From: Tetrahymena elliotti 4EA
Lineage: Eukaryota; Ciliophora; Oligohymenophorea; Hymenostomatida; Tetrahymenidae
Reading direction: 5' to 3'
NCBI GenBank assembly: GCA_000231825.2
Contig: JH720345.1
Span: forward strand, 445,504-509,503
Length of the DNA stretch: 64,000 nucleotides
Part shown: positions 49,535-62,887 of the stretch, one piece after another
Numbering within the stretch: position 1 is the stretch's first letter
How the letters are laid out: the number at the start of each line of letters is the position of its first letter
Notes under the pieces: model-generated
What the model was told of the DNA's origin: nothing
Database searches by the model: none
Seen by the model: only the letters and a program-made list of their open reading frames with translations
Program-made: the position numbers and the translations under genes

Positions 49535-51250
49535 TTTACTATTTGAGTAACAATCAATCAACATAAAATAAAACATTTTTTATTTCAATTATAATTATAT
49601 TAATAATAAATTATAAAGAAATTAACTCCTGATCTATCTAATCCTATGAATAAAAAGCCCTTTCTTCCTTTCTATCTTCAAAAAGCCTCTATCATTATAT
49701 ATATCTAATTATTTAATTATATAAGAAACAACTAAATAAATATATACACTTCCTCTCAACAAACTTAGCTCTCTCTCTTAACTTAACTTGCATACCTTAC
49801 TTGAAGATAGATCACACTACTTATCAACTTATCATATCATATCTGCTAAAAACCTACTCACTTTTTCTAACTGTTTAATTTTCAAATGCTTTTCAGTGAG
49901 AAAAATTGAGAATAGTCCTTTCAAAAAATCAAAATTAAAAGTGATTTTGCTCCAAGTTAGTCTTTGTGTATTAATTAATTAAGGAAGAAGATGGAAGATA
50001 AAACACTCACTCACTCATTCATTCATACATGATGCATTTGTAGATTCACATGAACTTACAAACATATATAACTCTTAAATTATATATATCAAATAATATA
50101 TTCAAAATAACTTAATATCATAATAAATTTCTACTGAAAACACTTAAATACTATTTTATATAAAAAATAAAAATAATTATCTAATATTTTCTTGATGCGT
50201 AACCTAAACATTTACACTCTAAGAAAGAAATAATTTATATAAATCATTATGGTTTATCAATCAAAATATATAATTTATCTATTTAAATTAACTTAATCAT
50301 TTTCAATTTTCTATTCTCTTCAAGATTACTTTATCACCTTATTTTATTTAACAACAATATTTACATTTGATTTTTTAATTACACTTTAACTTTAAAAGAT
50401 ATTCAAATACCTAGCTAGGCATTTTGTAAGTGAAATATTACTTAAATTCATATCGAATTTCAAAAAAATATTTTAGATAGATTTTCTATAACTAAAAATA
50501 AACATGCAAAAGTCAAACAGATATATTTTTGAAGATTGTAAGATAATTCCATGACAGTAAAAGCTAACATTCTAGAAGAAAGAATTCTTCTATTAAAAGA
50601 AAATAAAGGACGAACTAGTCTTTATATTACTTATCAAACTAATAGTTATTGGACTAACTTTTAAATAAATTCTTATTCTTTCACCTTTTAGTCATTTTTA
50701 GTAGACACTATTTATTAGAAAATATAAAATGCCGCTGATTAAAATTAATAGTTTTTCAGAGCTAAAATTGCTCAGGAATTAATTTGAGTAAATCTTTCTT
50801 CATTTTAACAAATAAATGAAATATTTTTATTTGAAAAGAGAATAATTAATTGCTCAAAAGATGAGCAATTTATTCCATAAATATATTAAATTGTTCCAAA
50901 TCTAGATGATTCGAAAATAATTATGTTCTAAATTTTCAAATTTATGTAAAAAGAGAACCAAATCAGAAATATAAAATAAACATAAATCTCATGATGATTC
51001 TAAACTAAGATAATTAATATAAATAAGTATTTTTATTTCATCTTGTATGTCTATGAAATAATTTTTCATAGAATTTAATTTATCTATATCAAATTAATCT
51101 AAACAAACTGGCCAACTAAAATTTACATATTTTTAACAGATAATTAATTTTTCTAAACTGCCACTTTTTTTGAAACAAGCTTAAAATATATGTTTATTAA
51201 ATCTAATATTTAACAATCATTATAAATAAATGATGATAAAAGAAATAATT
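49535..51250. other. Intergenic stretch between convergent genes
   Basis: AT-rich. The left part is probably the long 3' untranslated region of the helix-turn-helix gene. A small plus-strand frame at 50551-50787 (78 codons, starting MTVKANILEERILLL) has protein-like composition but no other support. Confidence 0.4.
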
Positions 51251-54200
51251 TCAATTTTAATATAATTTATAAATATCTTCTCCATCTTTAAGCTCATCAA
51301 AAATACATTCAAATTTATCTGTCTCATTTTAGTAATATCGACTAAAATGTTCAATCTTATCTATGTTCCAGTTATCTATATTTACTCCTTAACTCAAAGG
51401 GTCTACTGTAATTCTAAAATAAATAAATTTTTTTAATTAAATTTTAGATTGAGAAGTGTATGATTTTCTATTTCAATTAATTTTACAAAATAATCTAAAT
51501 TTGGTTTTAACATTATTTCTAATTTAATAAATTCACAGATAATTACTTTAGTGTATTATGGATAAGTGGTGGAATTATTTTTGTAAGAAGAGGACATGAC
51601 TATTCTAAACAAGGATTAGCATTAACTTCTATCAACCATACTTTTAGATCATCATCAATCATATAATCCAATCCAAATAACTGAATAAAAGAGAGAAAAC
51701 CTCAATATAAAAAATATTGTATAAAACTTACTTCAAAGCAAAATTGCCTTCTGTTAGGATCAATTTTAGTAAAAATACTTCTGACACAATCTAAAGCATA
51801 TGACTTTAAATTAAAATACAGTAAATAAGATTTAATAAGCAAGTTGAAGTAGAAAAATTTGTTTAGATTTAAAACAATGCATTTAGAATATTTTAAGCAA
51901 TTATTTGAAAAATAATAAATTACCTTCATCTAAGGAACTATGTTTTACATAAAGTTAATTTTATATTCAGTTTAAGAATCTAAGTATCTTTGAAATTCTT
52001 TGTAAGATATTTTATTTCCTTATTCATACCTACCATAATCATCTTACTATTTTTGAATTGCATCATTTGTTAAATGTATAAAATTATTCTTCAGATTTTT
52101 AGTTGTGAATTCTTTTGAAGATGTTCTTATATAACCTTCCTTATACCAATATGCCTTTATTATTCCATTATAGTTTGTTAAAAGAATATAGCATCTTATA
52201 TCTATCTTTCTTTTTTAATAAAGCAGAGGATTTTCTATATATTTTTATATGATATAAGTGTGCTTTATTTATTTATTTTTTTGTTTTGGGCTGTTCCTAT
52301 AATTAGTAGCAGAGTTATTCTAGTTAGGAAGAGTGCTTGTGTTTTAGCTTATAAATTATTTTATTTCAGCAATTTCTCTACTGACAAATATTCCTGTACC
52401 TCTATTTGTATTTTCAGCAGGCTTGACGATCCAAATATTCTTACAGTACTTTTCAGAGTTTTTTTTTTACTAAGCTAATATCCCATTTTAAATTTTGTTA
52501 TAATATTTACAAAACTGAGCAAAAGCTGAATCTTTCATAGAAGCTTTTTTAACATGAAAGGTATAGGGGATTCTCTTAAATAAGAGTTTCTCACCTCTTT
52601 TTTCATAAAATTCTTTTAGGTTAAGATACATGTTCTTTTTGTTACAAATCTAAAAATTATACTCAAAATGATTATATATCCTTATTGATGGTGTATTAGA
52701 TAATTTCAGTATCTACCTATCCATTTACTTTTACAATTATTCTGAGTCTTTTTTTTAGCCACTATTTTCATTTGTTTCTGCTGAAGAAAGACATTTTTAT
52801 TCTAGTGTTTGACATGTTGTATCTGTTTATTATTCAGGTTCAATTTTTTACTATTTAGTTTATTTTTATTCATTCTTTTCTTATTTAAATTCTTTTAGTG
52901 TCGGCATATCAATTATTATCTCATTTTATTTTATTTATGTCCAAATTAGCTCTCCTTGATATCTAGATACCTATTAGTCCTTGACTTCTTTATAAATTTT
53001 ATCAGAATAAACAGATGAATCTGCACTAAAAATAGAAGGATTAGCTTTATCATTCATGTCATAAACTTCAAACCACCATCTCTATCCAGAAACATATTTG
53101 ATTAAAGAACTATTATTGCCTGGCCCTACAAAAGCTTTAATATATGTTTCCTCAAAAATGCTCTTAGAAGGTATTTTTTATATCAAATTTTAAGAGTTGT
53201 ATTTATCTACAATCTCCTAAAAAAGCTGTTTCTTCTTTAGAAATAGTTAATTAGAATTAGTTTCTCGTTTAAAGTTGTTTTAGTTTCTAAACTTTGTCTT
53301 TGCTGTACTATGAAAATTTTTAATTTATTGATCCAAGAATAATTAATTCATGCTTTACTAACTTGCCAGTAGTTCTGATTAGTTCATTGATGCTGACTGC
53401 TTTTTGAGTATTTGGTTATCTTAATTTTCAGGTAATTCATGATTATTTGGTGATCTAATATGATTTTGAAATTTAAGATTTTTACTGTTCTGCGATTTTA
53501 AAAAAATATTTGTGTTCTAATTGATAATTTTAATCCCTTTAATACAATTTTCAGAATTATTTAAGCCATTTCTTTGAGGTGAATAAGATTATTATCCTTG
53601 TTAAAATTTTTTTAGGTTTTTAAAGGCATTTTATTTATCTGCCGAAGAGTTATTTGTTAGTTATTGAAGAGATATTTATGCAGGGTTTTGCATAAAGAAA
53701 ACTTTTGAAGGAGATGAATTATTATTAGATTATTGAAACCTAATAATATTATTAGGAATTTCTTAATTCAAGAATTAGCTATTTATTAATTTTTTATTTT
53801 CTTATTATCTAATCATTTTATGATCTTGGTACTTAATAGAGCCTTATCTTTCTAAAGATTTTATTTTCTCAAAGTTCTACTTACCCAAAATTACTTTATA
53901 AATTATTTTATTACTATTAATTACTCGATTTAAAGGATCAGTTATCTGCTAAGCATCTTAAATGCTCTGTCTTCTTTCAGACAAAGTTTGTAACTACAAA
54001 TCTTTGTCCTTCTTAGAAAATTTAGGGAATTTTTATGAGAATCCATAAGATCTATTATTAATATTTGTTTCCATAAGAGGTAATTTAAAAAGCCCTTCGA
54101 AATAAAAAATTCAATAAAAGCATTTTTAAAAAATAAAATAGTTGATTGAAAAAAACTACTTGCTCTTGGTATGTAATTCTCTTCTTCTTGTTCTTAACTA

Positions 54201-54639
54201 TTTAACTCCTATAAAAAAGGTAAGATAATTAATTGAATTCAATAAATAATAGATATACATTTTGCTTGATCGCAATTTACTTTTTAAAGAAATTTTGCTG
54301 ATATTATTCTTTCTAACATGAAGGTAAATCTATTTATTTATAACCAAAAGAATATTTTTGTAGCTGAAATTATTTCTGTTAAAAATATTATAATTTGAAT
54401 CTTTATTAGTTGATATCAATAGCCATATTAAATTAACAACTAACTGCTTTAGAAACTATGCAAATAAACCTACTTTATTATCTATTACTAGAAGGATAAT
54501 CATGGAAATTTTTTCTCTCTATCTCTGAAAAATTTTCAAATTCATTACCTGAATACCAATCCATAGCAGTTTTGTTTTAAGTTTATGAATTTTTTTTGGC
54601 TTGCTATTCTGAAGAAGAACAAGTAACTTGATAGTTCAT
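51251..54639 (-). CDS. Tubulin-tyrosine-ligase-like (TTLL) enzyme, 944 aa, seven exons
   Basis: Minus-strand exons 54489-54639, 54281-54375, 54160-54208, 51924-54094, 51732-51803, 51547-51680 and 51251-51413 total 2835 nt, in frame. The C-terminal half is a TTL ATP-grasp domain: [15 protein letters not shown] near residue 651, [53 protein letters not shown] then PCLE near 847-872, and [10 protein letters not shown] followed by TVDPL. It uses ATP to add amino acids (Glu, Gly or Tyr) to tubulin tails; which one cannot be told. A Gln/Asn/Ser-rich loop of about 25 residues interrupts the domain after the first motif. The N-terminal half is disordered and Gln/Asn-rich. The last four exons are secure; the first three are joined by phase only, and translation could instead begin at the ATG at 54074. 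Confidence 0.9.
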
Positions 54640-55541
54640 TTTAATTTGAATAAATATGATTATTTATTAGTTCTAGTTATTAAATTAAATAAATATCAGT
54701 TGATACTAAAAATAATCAAATACTACTAATAGTATTGGATACTATAATCACAAAGCATCTTATTATTCTTCAACAAAAAGAAAAATAATATGCTATCTAA
54801 ATATTTAATTTTTATCCAAAAATATATCTGTTTATTTATTAATTTTTTCTGGTTTAAATTATCTTTGAATAAAACAATTCTAATTAAATGTTTGAATGAA
54901 ATAATAAGTTCAAACATTATTTTATTAAAAAATAGCATTAATATTTGCTTTGATCTTTGAGATTTGATCAAGCTTTCATTTAAATGATTTTGGTTTGAAA
55001 AATATAATATTATTTTTAAGCACCCTTAGATTAAAATTATTGTAAAAATTATGCAAACTAATATATTTAAAAAATAATTAAAAGAGATGATAAATTTTTT
55101 AACTTGAAGCCTCTTTAATTGAATAAAATGATTTTCTTTTTTAAGGAAAATAATTTAGACAGGTTCTTAAAAATAAAAATTTAAAATATTTCAAAAAAAT
55201 CAGAAATCAGAAATAACAATTATTTTGAATCTGTTCAAAAATAAAATTTATTTTGAATTTTTAGAATTGATTAAATATGAAGTGAAAGGATTTAAATTTT
55301 ATTCATTTAAACAAGAGGAAATAATTTTAATAAAATGTTAAACTTTTTAAAATAGTGAAGTTAAACTGGAGAATGTTTAAAAAATAGAGTTTATTTAATA
55401 ATATAATCAGATTAATAAATAGATTATTGGTCAACTATTTTCTTTAATATTTGAATAATCAAATTTTTTATTTTTATTAGTTTAACATAATAAATTGATT
55501 GCTCTAATATTAATAGAATTTAGATTTGCTGACTGGTAGAA
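54640..55541. other. Divergent promoter region
   Basis: AT-rich gap between the TTLL gene and the second large membrane gene, which point away from each other. No gene seen; open frames here are low-complexity. Confidence 0.4.
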
Positions 55542-58500
55542 ATGATAAATAGAAATAGAAAACTAGAAACAGATAAATCATTTTATTCAAAGATATAAGA
55601 GCATATTAAGCTAAGAGCATTTGAGGTAGTATATTAGCTCCTTAGATTAGAAGAAAACTCTTTTCTTTTTCACGCAGTCCTAACAATCATTGAATTCTGT
55701 TAGATCTTTTATTTCTCATTTAGTGATGTAAACTCTTCATATTGGAATTCAAGCAAAATTCAAGATGGAATATAAACATTCTTTTCTTTGTTTCTAATTT
55801 ATCCTAACATAGTGAGCTACGGTTCATCCTCTTTATATATAGTTATCTTTTACGTTTGCGTAATTATAATAGTAGTAATTATACTCTTTTTGCTTTATGT
55901 AAGCATGTATTCTTAATATAAATTACCATTTAGTTGGCCAATTACTATCTCTAAATATCTGGTAGTTTTTACGATGCATATATTTTATGTAGCTTTCATA
56001 GACTTATTTGCTAATATTTACGGATGTAATTCGGTAACTGAAAATAATGTTTCTAAAACTGTATTAACTAATTTCAGTGATATAGAATGCTGGACAGGTA
56101 TTCATATTCTTCACTGTTTTGTAGCATTTATCTTTATAGCCACTCTCACCTTTTTAGTCCTTTTCATAGTAAATTTTTGTTTATTTATTCCTAAAATTAT
56201 TTTTAAGCAACTAAAAATTAACTTTTTTAATGATTTTTAGAGGCGTTTATTTTTAAAATATATTTAATTTTACCAAAAAATCATATTTTTCAACTGAAAT
56301 AATTTATATTACTTCAAAAACAAATTGAAGATTACTAAATAAATATGAAAGCAACAGATAAAATAAATGAAAAATACTTATTATAAACTGACATAAAAAA
56401 TATTTTATTCGATTTAATGAAATTGAAAGCATTTTTATCGCTATGTTTTCTTATTCTTTTTAAATTTCAAAGTGGGAAATACAAATTTTGATTTTGATCA
56501 TTTATCACTTATAATTAAATAGTCTTAGACATTTTTTGACAGCAAAATGAGTTCTTAAGATCCAACTGCAAGAGCTAATGGACATATAGCTTATACTTTT
56601 AACATTTATAAATTAGTTGTTATTATCATGTTTGTGTTTATGAGTACCTCTTAGTTTATTTATCTCATACTGGGTATGATTCTTGGTGGGTCAATCATAA
56701 TTTTCTAGAGAACTCATTTTAACTCTCCCTTCTATAACCGATCCTTCTTTTTATTGCATGATATTCTATCAACATGGCAACTTTGGACTTCTATTTGTTT
56801 ATCTTCTGCTATTCTACTAGAAAGCAACTTTTATAGTGGTACTATTGTTATATGGATTATTGGATCACCAATCCTATTCTTTTATGTTTATTTATCAAGA
56901 GATGAAAAAGTTGATGGCTTATTTTAAAATGTAAATAAATTTGCTAATGGAGAAGATATTATTCAGCAGGTAACATTCTAATAAAGTAATATAATGAGCT
57001 AATTTATTAAATTAAAAAAATAGAGTAGAGTTCTAATAAATTTATTGTAGAGGTATAAGTTAGATTAGCAGACTCATATTATTTTAGATGGGTAAATTTT
57101 AATTTTTTGGAAATTTGAGTTTAGTAAATTTTTTTATGGATTTTTAGCTACATAGAAGTTCACAAGCAGCTTTGTAATAAGCAAGATTGCTCACTTGTTG
57201 CGAAGAATAATCAAAAAATTAATAGAATTTTAAAATAAATCAAAGCAAACAACCCTGAAATAGATAATGAAAAGCATGCAAAAATAATTCAAGTTGTTTA
57301 TTAAATGTTTTATGAAGGAACTAAAAGATTCCCAAACCATACTAATTTGAGAATTAATTATGCTTCATTCTTAATTGAAAAAATGAAATTCAAGCAAACA
57401 GCTTTGTAAGAACTAACAATAGCTGAAGAGAATTTTCCACCTTTTGATATACAATTTACCATTTTTCGACTTAAAAAGATTATTGAAGAAGAAATACAAA
57501 ATGAAAATAAGTAGAATAAAATGAAGATAGGAGGAAATATAGATGAAGAATTAGGTGTGCTTGATATTATTAGTGAAATTAGATACTAGGAAATATTCAA
57601 ATAATTAAAGGCTGATATAGAATTAAGTAGTGAAGCTCACATGGACTTTTGGTAGCAGTTATCAGAAGAAACACCAGATATGAAAAAAGTTCATTAATTT
57701 GGTCGTCAAATTTATAAAACTAAAGCAAAAGTTGAGAATGATTGGTAACGTTTGACAAGGATTAGTGATAAAAGACCAAAGGCTTATAGGTTTTACGCAA
57801 GCTACATAATAGAAATAATTTAAGATTAAAAGACAGGCTAACAACTTCACACTTAAGCCAACTTTTTGCAAAATAATGGGAAAAAGTATTAAAATAGAAC
57901 AAAAGGAGAGTAAGATTTAGAATAAGATACAGATTCATAGCCATGCATCATCATTTCTGCTGAATCTGATAAACTTGGTTAAATTTAACATTTAAATCTA
58001 GCAGCCACAATATTGATAGGAAGCAATAAAACTGAATTAATTAATAACAATATTAATAAGTTAATGCCAAATCTTTATGGCTAAAGTCATGATTAGTTCT
58101 TAGAGAATTATTTGAATAGAAATGAATTTAATTTTTTCAAAGAAGAAAGGCATTTATTCATCACTCGTAAAATGAACTATTTTTTCTTTACAATTTTTTA
58201 AATATTCTTATTTTTAATAGATAAAAGCTTGTATATCATACCAATTTACTTAAGAGTGAAATCATTTGATACCTTAATGCATGGGTTATAGCTCATAGGC
58301 AACATTAGGTATGATAAATAATTCAGAAATCAAGCATATATTTTGGTTAATGTTGAAGGCTAAATAAATTCTATCTCATCAACATGCATTTCAATGCTCA
58401 AGATTGATTACAAACTTATCAACTCTAAGGAAAAAAAAATAGAGCATTTTTTCCCTTCTCTGATGGATGAAAGAGATAATTATATGAATAAATAAGGGTA

Positions 58501-61500
58501 AATCTATCAATATAATTTCCCATCAGGCAGTGGTGGATCAATGAGAGATATTGATTCTTAAAAAACAAAAAAGACAAAAAGCATAAATTTAAAAATATAA
58601 ATCAGTGAGATTTGTTTTACAAATGATGAATTTGTAGGCTATATAATAAAAATTGATAAAGTTTCTGACATAATATAAAACTCAAAGCTTAGGGTTACTC
58701 CTAGCATATCTACATTCTAGTTTTTTTACAATAAAGTATTATTATATTTTTCTTTCTTTCTTTCTGTTTTAATCAAATTCAACTACATTTTTAATTTCTC
58801 TTAACAATTTCTAATAGTCAACAAAAGGATTTTTTGGAGAGTATGGTTTTATACCGGGAAGTGAAGCAGATAGCTAATCTCATGAACAAAACTTAAATAA
58901 CTCAATGTCCTCACTAAATGATAACCAATCTTACAACCAAAAATTGAAACCTAAGAATTAAAAAAACAAACCTGATGCTCATAGAAAATCTAGTTTAACC
59001 AATGATTTAATCCTAAAATAGCAAATTAATGGTTTAAGTCCTGCAAGATAAACTCCTGGATCTAGTCTAACTTAACCTACTTTAAATTCTGCCGAATAAA
59101 AGAAATTAAACTCTCCAGATAAAGAAATTAATTAAATTGATGAGCATGATGGAGAAAATGATAATGACATTGAAGATGGTTTGTAAAAAAATACTGTTTA
59201 GACAGAAGGAAACAAATAAGACAATAATGACTTGAATAAAAATCGTTACATAAAAAACACTCTATATTAAGATAACAGTAAATTAGAATATTTTTTTATT
59301 TTTAAATAACAATTTATTATTTTAAAAAAGTGCTCAAAACTGGCATGCAAGTGGTCACCAATTATGAATAAGGAATTAAAACAGTGAGACTTTTCAAGAG
59401 TAAAATACATGAAATGCATGATTTTAAAGATGATGATGACTCTGAAAATTCTGAAAAAGAAGAAGAAGACTTAGAAGATAGTATCTTCAGATAAAATATG
59501 GATGATGGAGGTGAAGAAAGTGCAAAATTGAATCATAATTTTAATGATACTTTTACAAGTAGAAAAGCTCTTAATTCAGTAATAAATGCTAAAATTGTAC
59601 CATAAGAAATCAGAGTTTTAAATGCATTTGTCAAGATATTCCTTTTATTGCTCACTGTTATATCATTTGTTGAGTATTTTGTTGGAATTTCTATTTTTAG
59701 CAATATAAAATCAGATTTATAGCTTATTACATATTCCTGTTAGAGAATTGCAAACTTTTAATATATCCTTGCAAATATTCGTGATATACAATTAAATAAC
59801 GATAAACTGTACACATTGAGCTAATCAGACATCAATGCTCTAGTTACAGATACAAAAGTAAAAACATCAAAAATATTAGATATTTTTAAATTAATTTAAC
59901 AAAACAAGACAAAATTTATTCATTTTTTATTTTTTGAATTTTAATTTTTTAAATAAAACTAATTTTAATGTAAAATAGACAGTTATTAATGACACTGATT
60001 AAATTTCAAATTATCTGCTTTTGAATACAAATAGACCCTCATCAGCATTGGATAATATGCTAGTTAATAGCTAACTTAAAGTTATTCTTGATGGAGGAAC
60101 TTCCTAATATTACTCATTTAATTAAGTCACTTCTTAGATGATTTCAAAAGCTTTATCAATAATAAATTCAGTAATTAGCTCCATAAATAGAAGTAATACT
60201 GATGTGTAAAACTTTTATGTGAATATTATGAATGATTATCAATCATATCTGAGAAGTACTAATTCACTCTATTTAGTTGATTTAAAATCAGAAACTAATA
60301 ATCAATCTACACTTTTCTTCGTTCTTTTATTGATTTCACCTATAATAATTTGCCTTTTCATGAGTTTATTATATCCAGTTCTCAATTTTGTTAATAAATC
60401 TAGTGGAAAAGTCATCAATTTATTTTTACATGTACCAAACAAATACATACAAGTAAGTAACTTTATTAAAATATCTTTGTTCCAATATAATTTTTTCATT
60501 TTAAATTAGCTATTGCACACGCAATGTCAAAATTTTGTTTCACAACTGAGAGCAGATGAAGATGATACATAATCAGTAAATGATTTAGACAGAGATGATG
60601 ATAATCAAGGATTCGGAGGATAAAACGAATAAGGAGAAGAGGAAATAATGAAGAGAAAGAAAAAGAAATATGTGAATTAAGTATGATATTCTAATTTATT
60701 TACTCTTTATTGAAGAAATTTATTTCTCAGAATAATAAAATGTTTTTTTTTTGAAATACAATATTTTTTACATAAAATAAGATTGATAACAATATTGTAA
60801 CTATTATATCAAAAATGCTTTTTGGTGTGTTGGTGCTTGAAGCTTACTTTATTGCTACATACTTTATAGGAAATAATTTACTTAATAATATTGAAACTTT
60901 ACTACCTGAGTTTAATTTCACTGCTTACTCTGAATCTCTCTATATTTTTTCAGATAATGCACAAAGAAATTATTTTATTAATCCTACCTAATAGATTTTT
61001 AATGTATTTAATTATTTAGTTTTATTTTTAATTTTGAATATTTTTTTCCCCTTAATCAGCAAGATCAAAAAACTGTTTGTCTTAATGATGTGAATGATAT
61101 GTTTGAGTTAGATTCTAATATTTTATATGAGCATTCTTAGAATATCTAGATCATTTCTACTTCATATAAAAATGATTTTATCAAGATTATTACTTAGGAT
61201 CCTTGTCAAATATTTTTAGATAATAAAATTGTAACTAGTTTAGTGGAATGTAATTAATTTGCAAATGGAGCAGTTCAATCAGGTATGACAGCAGCTTTCA
61301 CTAGATATTTTGAAAATATAAGATAACTATTAACATACTAACAATAGATATTAGAAGGAGTATTTTAATGGAGCAATGTTCAACCAGGTAGAATTCTAAA
61401 TTTGTTTTTCTTTCATTATTTATTCTATTAAGTTTATCATTTCAAAATATTTTTTAATTTTAATAAATATATAATTAAAAAAGGTTTCACAGAAGTTAAT

Positions 61501-61938
61501 CTGGGATTAAATAATTCAACTTTGAATACAATAATTAACTTACTTCGTCTTCCTATAGCTCAGGAAATAAGAGAAATGCAAAGAAAATACATCAAATTTT
61601 CAGTAAGATATTTGGTTTCATCATTCTAGACATCTCTTCAAAATAGCTTAGAGCAAATCCAAACAATTAAATTTATATTGTTTCTAATATTTATTGCTAT
61701 GATATTCTTAATGTATCTTGTCTTTTGGTGGCCTATAGCTGATAGTTTAACAGAAGACATTTGGAGAACATAATCTCTCCTTACTGCTGTTCCAGTTCAT
61801 GTACTCAAATTAATAAGGCCGATGCAAGTCTATATAAAGTTTTTATATGATGAATAACAAAGAGAGCTAACAAAAAAGAAGTAAAAATCAGATGAAATAA
61901 AAAATAAAGATTCTGTTAAATCTAAGGTCATAATATGA
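55542..61938 (+). CDS. Large multi-pass membrane protein with PAS-like and TmcB-like helical regions, 1779 aa, eleven exons
   Basis: Exons: 55542-56168, 56523-56969, 57051-57091, 57148-58735, 58818-59277, 59331-59857, 59979-60452, 60510-60680, 60782-61003, 61060-61387 and 61484-61938. They total 5340 nt, in frame. The N-terminus has a cluster of membrane spans, for example IVIFYVCVIIIVVIILFLLY and GIHILHCFVAFIFIATL. A helical region with YIEVHKQLCNKQDC and RFPNHTNLRINYASFLIE resembles the TmcB/TmcC helical repeats of ciliate proteins. A PAS-like segment follows (CIIISAESDKLGQIQHLN ... NKLMPNLYGQSHDQF). Membrane spans recur in the C-terminal half, and the end carries IWRTQSLLTAVP before a charged tail. 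It has the same overall plan as 4076-11240, with little direct identity. Acceptor choice for exon 2 is the least certain step. Confidence 0.85.
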
Positions 61939-62528
61939 AATTTGTTTTAGCATGTACCATTTCATATTTTATGTTGCAATTATTTGTATTTTTGCTAATA
62001 AATTAATAATTTTTTTTTAATTAATTTCTTCATAAATTGAATATTGCTTAATAGCATAATTTTATGTGTTTGAAAGTTAATTACTCTTTAGTTTCAAAAA
62101 TGAAAAGATTAGGTCATTACACCATAAAGAAATTAAAAAATGTAAATTGTAAGGACAATATGATACTATTTCAAATCAAAAATTAATTCAATCTTGTTTT
62201 GAGTTTTTATTTATGATGGAAATCATTATTTTACAAAATGTAAATTTAATTCAAAAAGTAAAGCAAATAAAATCTAAGGAGGGAATTTATTAAATTTGCT
62301 TTATGAGAATAAATAAATAAATTTATTTGCATATTGAGTATTTTTTTATTCAGAAAGTCAATTTTTTTAAATTACTTTTTCTCAAAAATTTATTTATTGG
62401 GTTGTTAAATATTTAATTTATCTCATTAACTAAATTTTTTCATTAATAAAAATCTAATTTAATTAATTGTGAGTCATCCATTGACAGAGATGTAATCAAA
62501 TTTTAGATTTAATCTATTTGATAATTTA
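61939..62528. other. AT-rich intergenic stretch
   Basis: 3' flank of the large membrane gene and promoter side of the next frame. Nothing recognised. Confidence 0.4.
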
Positions 62529-62693
62529 ATGGTTGCCTTTTCTATTTTTTGGTATAAAAACAAAGTAACATATATTTTTGTGATCTAAAAGGTAGATCTT
62601 AAATATTCGTAAAATATTTATTAGCTAATTCTATTTGTTTGTTATGGCTGTGATGAAAATCAGGATAATAATTATTATAAAATCCAACTTTGA
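62529..62693 (+). other. Possible 5' part of the last gene, in a different frame
   Basis: ATG at 62529 opens a frame of 54 codons (MVAFSIFWYKNKVTYIFVIQ ... CYGCDENQDNNYYK) that hits TGA at 62691. Just before that, at 62681, a step back of one base enters the long frame of the following gene with plausible sequence (NPTLKFDQQLTAHSQL). No GT lies between about 62652 and the junction, so an intron does not easily explain the change. It could be an indel, a sequencing error, a frameshift site, or chance. Confidence 0.3.
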
Positions 62694-62887
62694 AATTTGA
62701 TCAATAATTGACTGCTCATTCATAATTAACAAATAAATTATATGCATTGAATTTCATTAAAAATAATATTGATAGAGTTACTTTATTAATCTTTGAGGAA
62801 TTAGAAAGATAAATTAGCCAATTAAATTAAACGTTGAAATCATAAGTAATCCTAGTTTATTCAAATCAAGATCAAGGATCATATTAT

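Noticed and set aside
52260..52478. 72-codon plus-strand ORF
   Set aside because: It is antisense to the TTL catalytic domain exon, which carries clear conserved motifs on the other strand.
60302..60499. 65-codon minus-strand ORF
   Set aside because: Antisense to exon 7 of the second large membrane protein.
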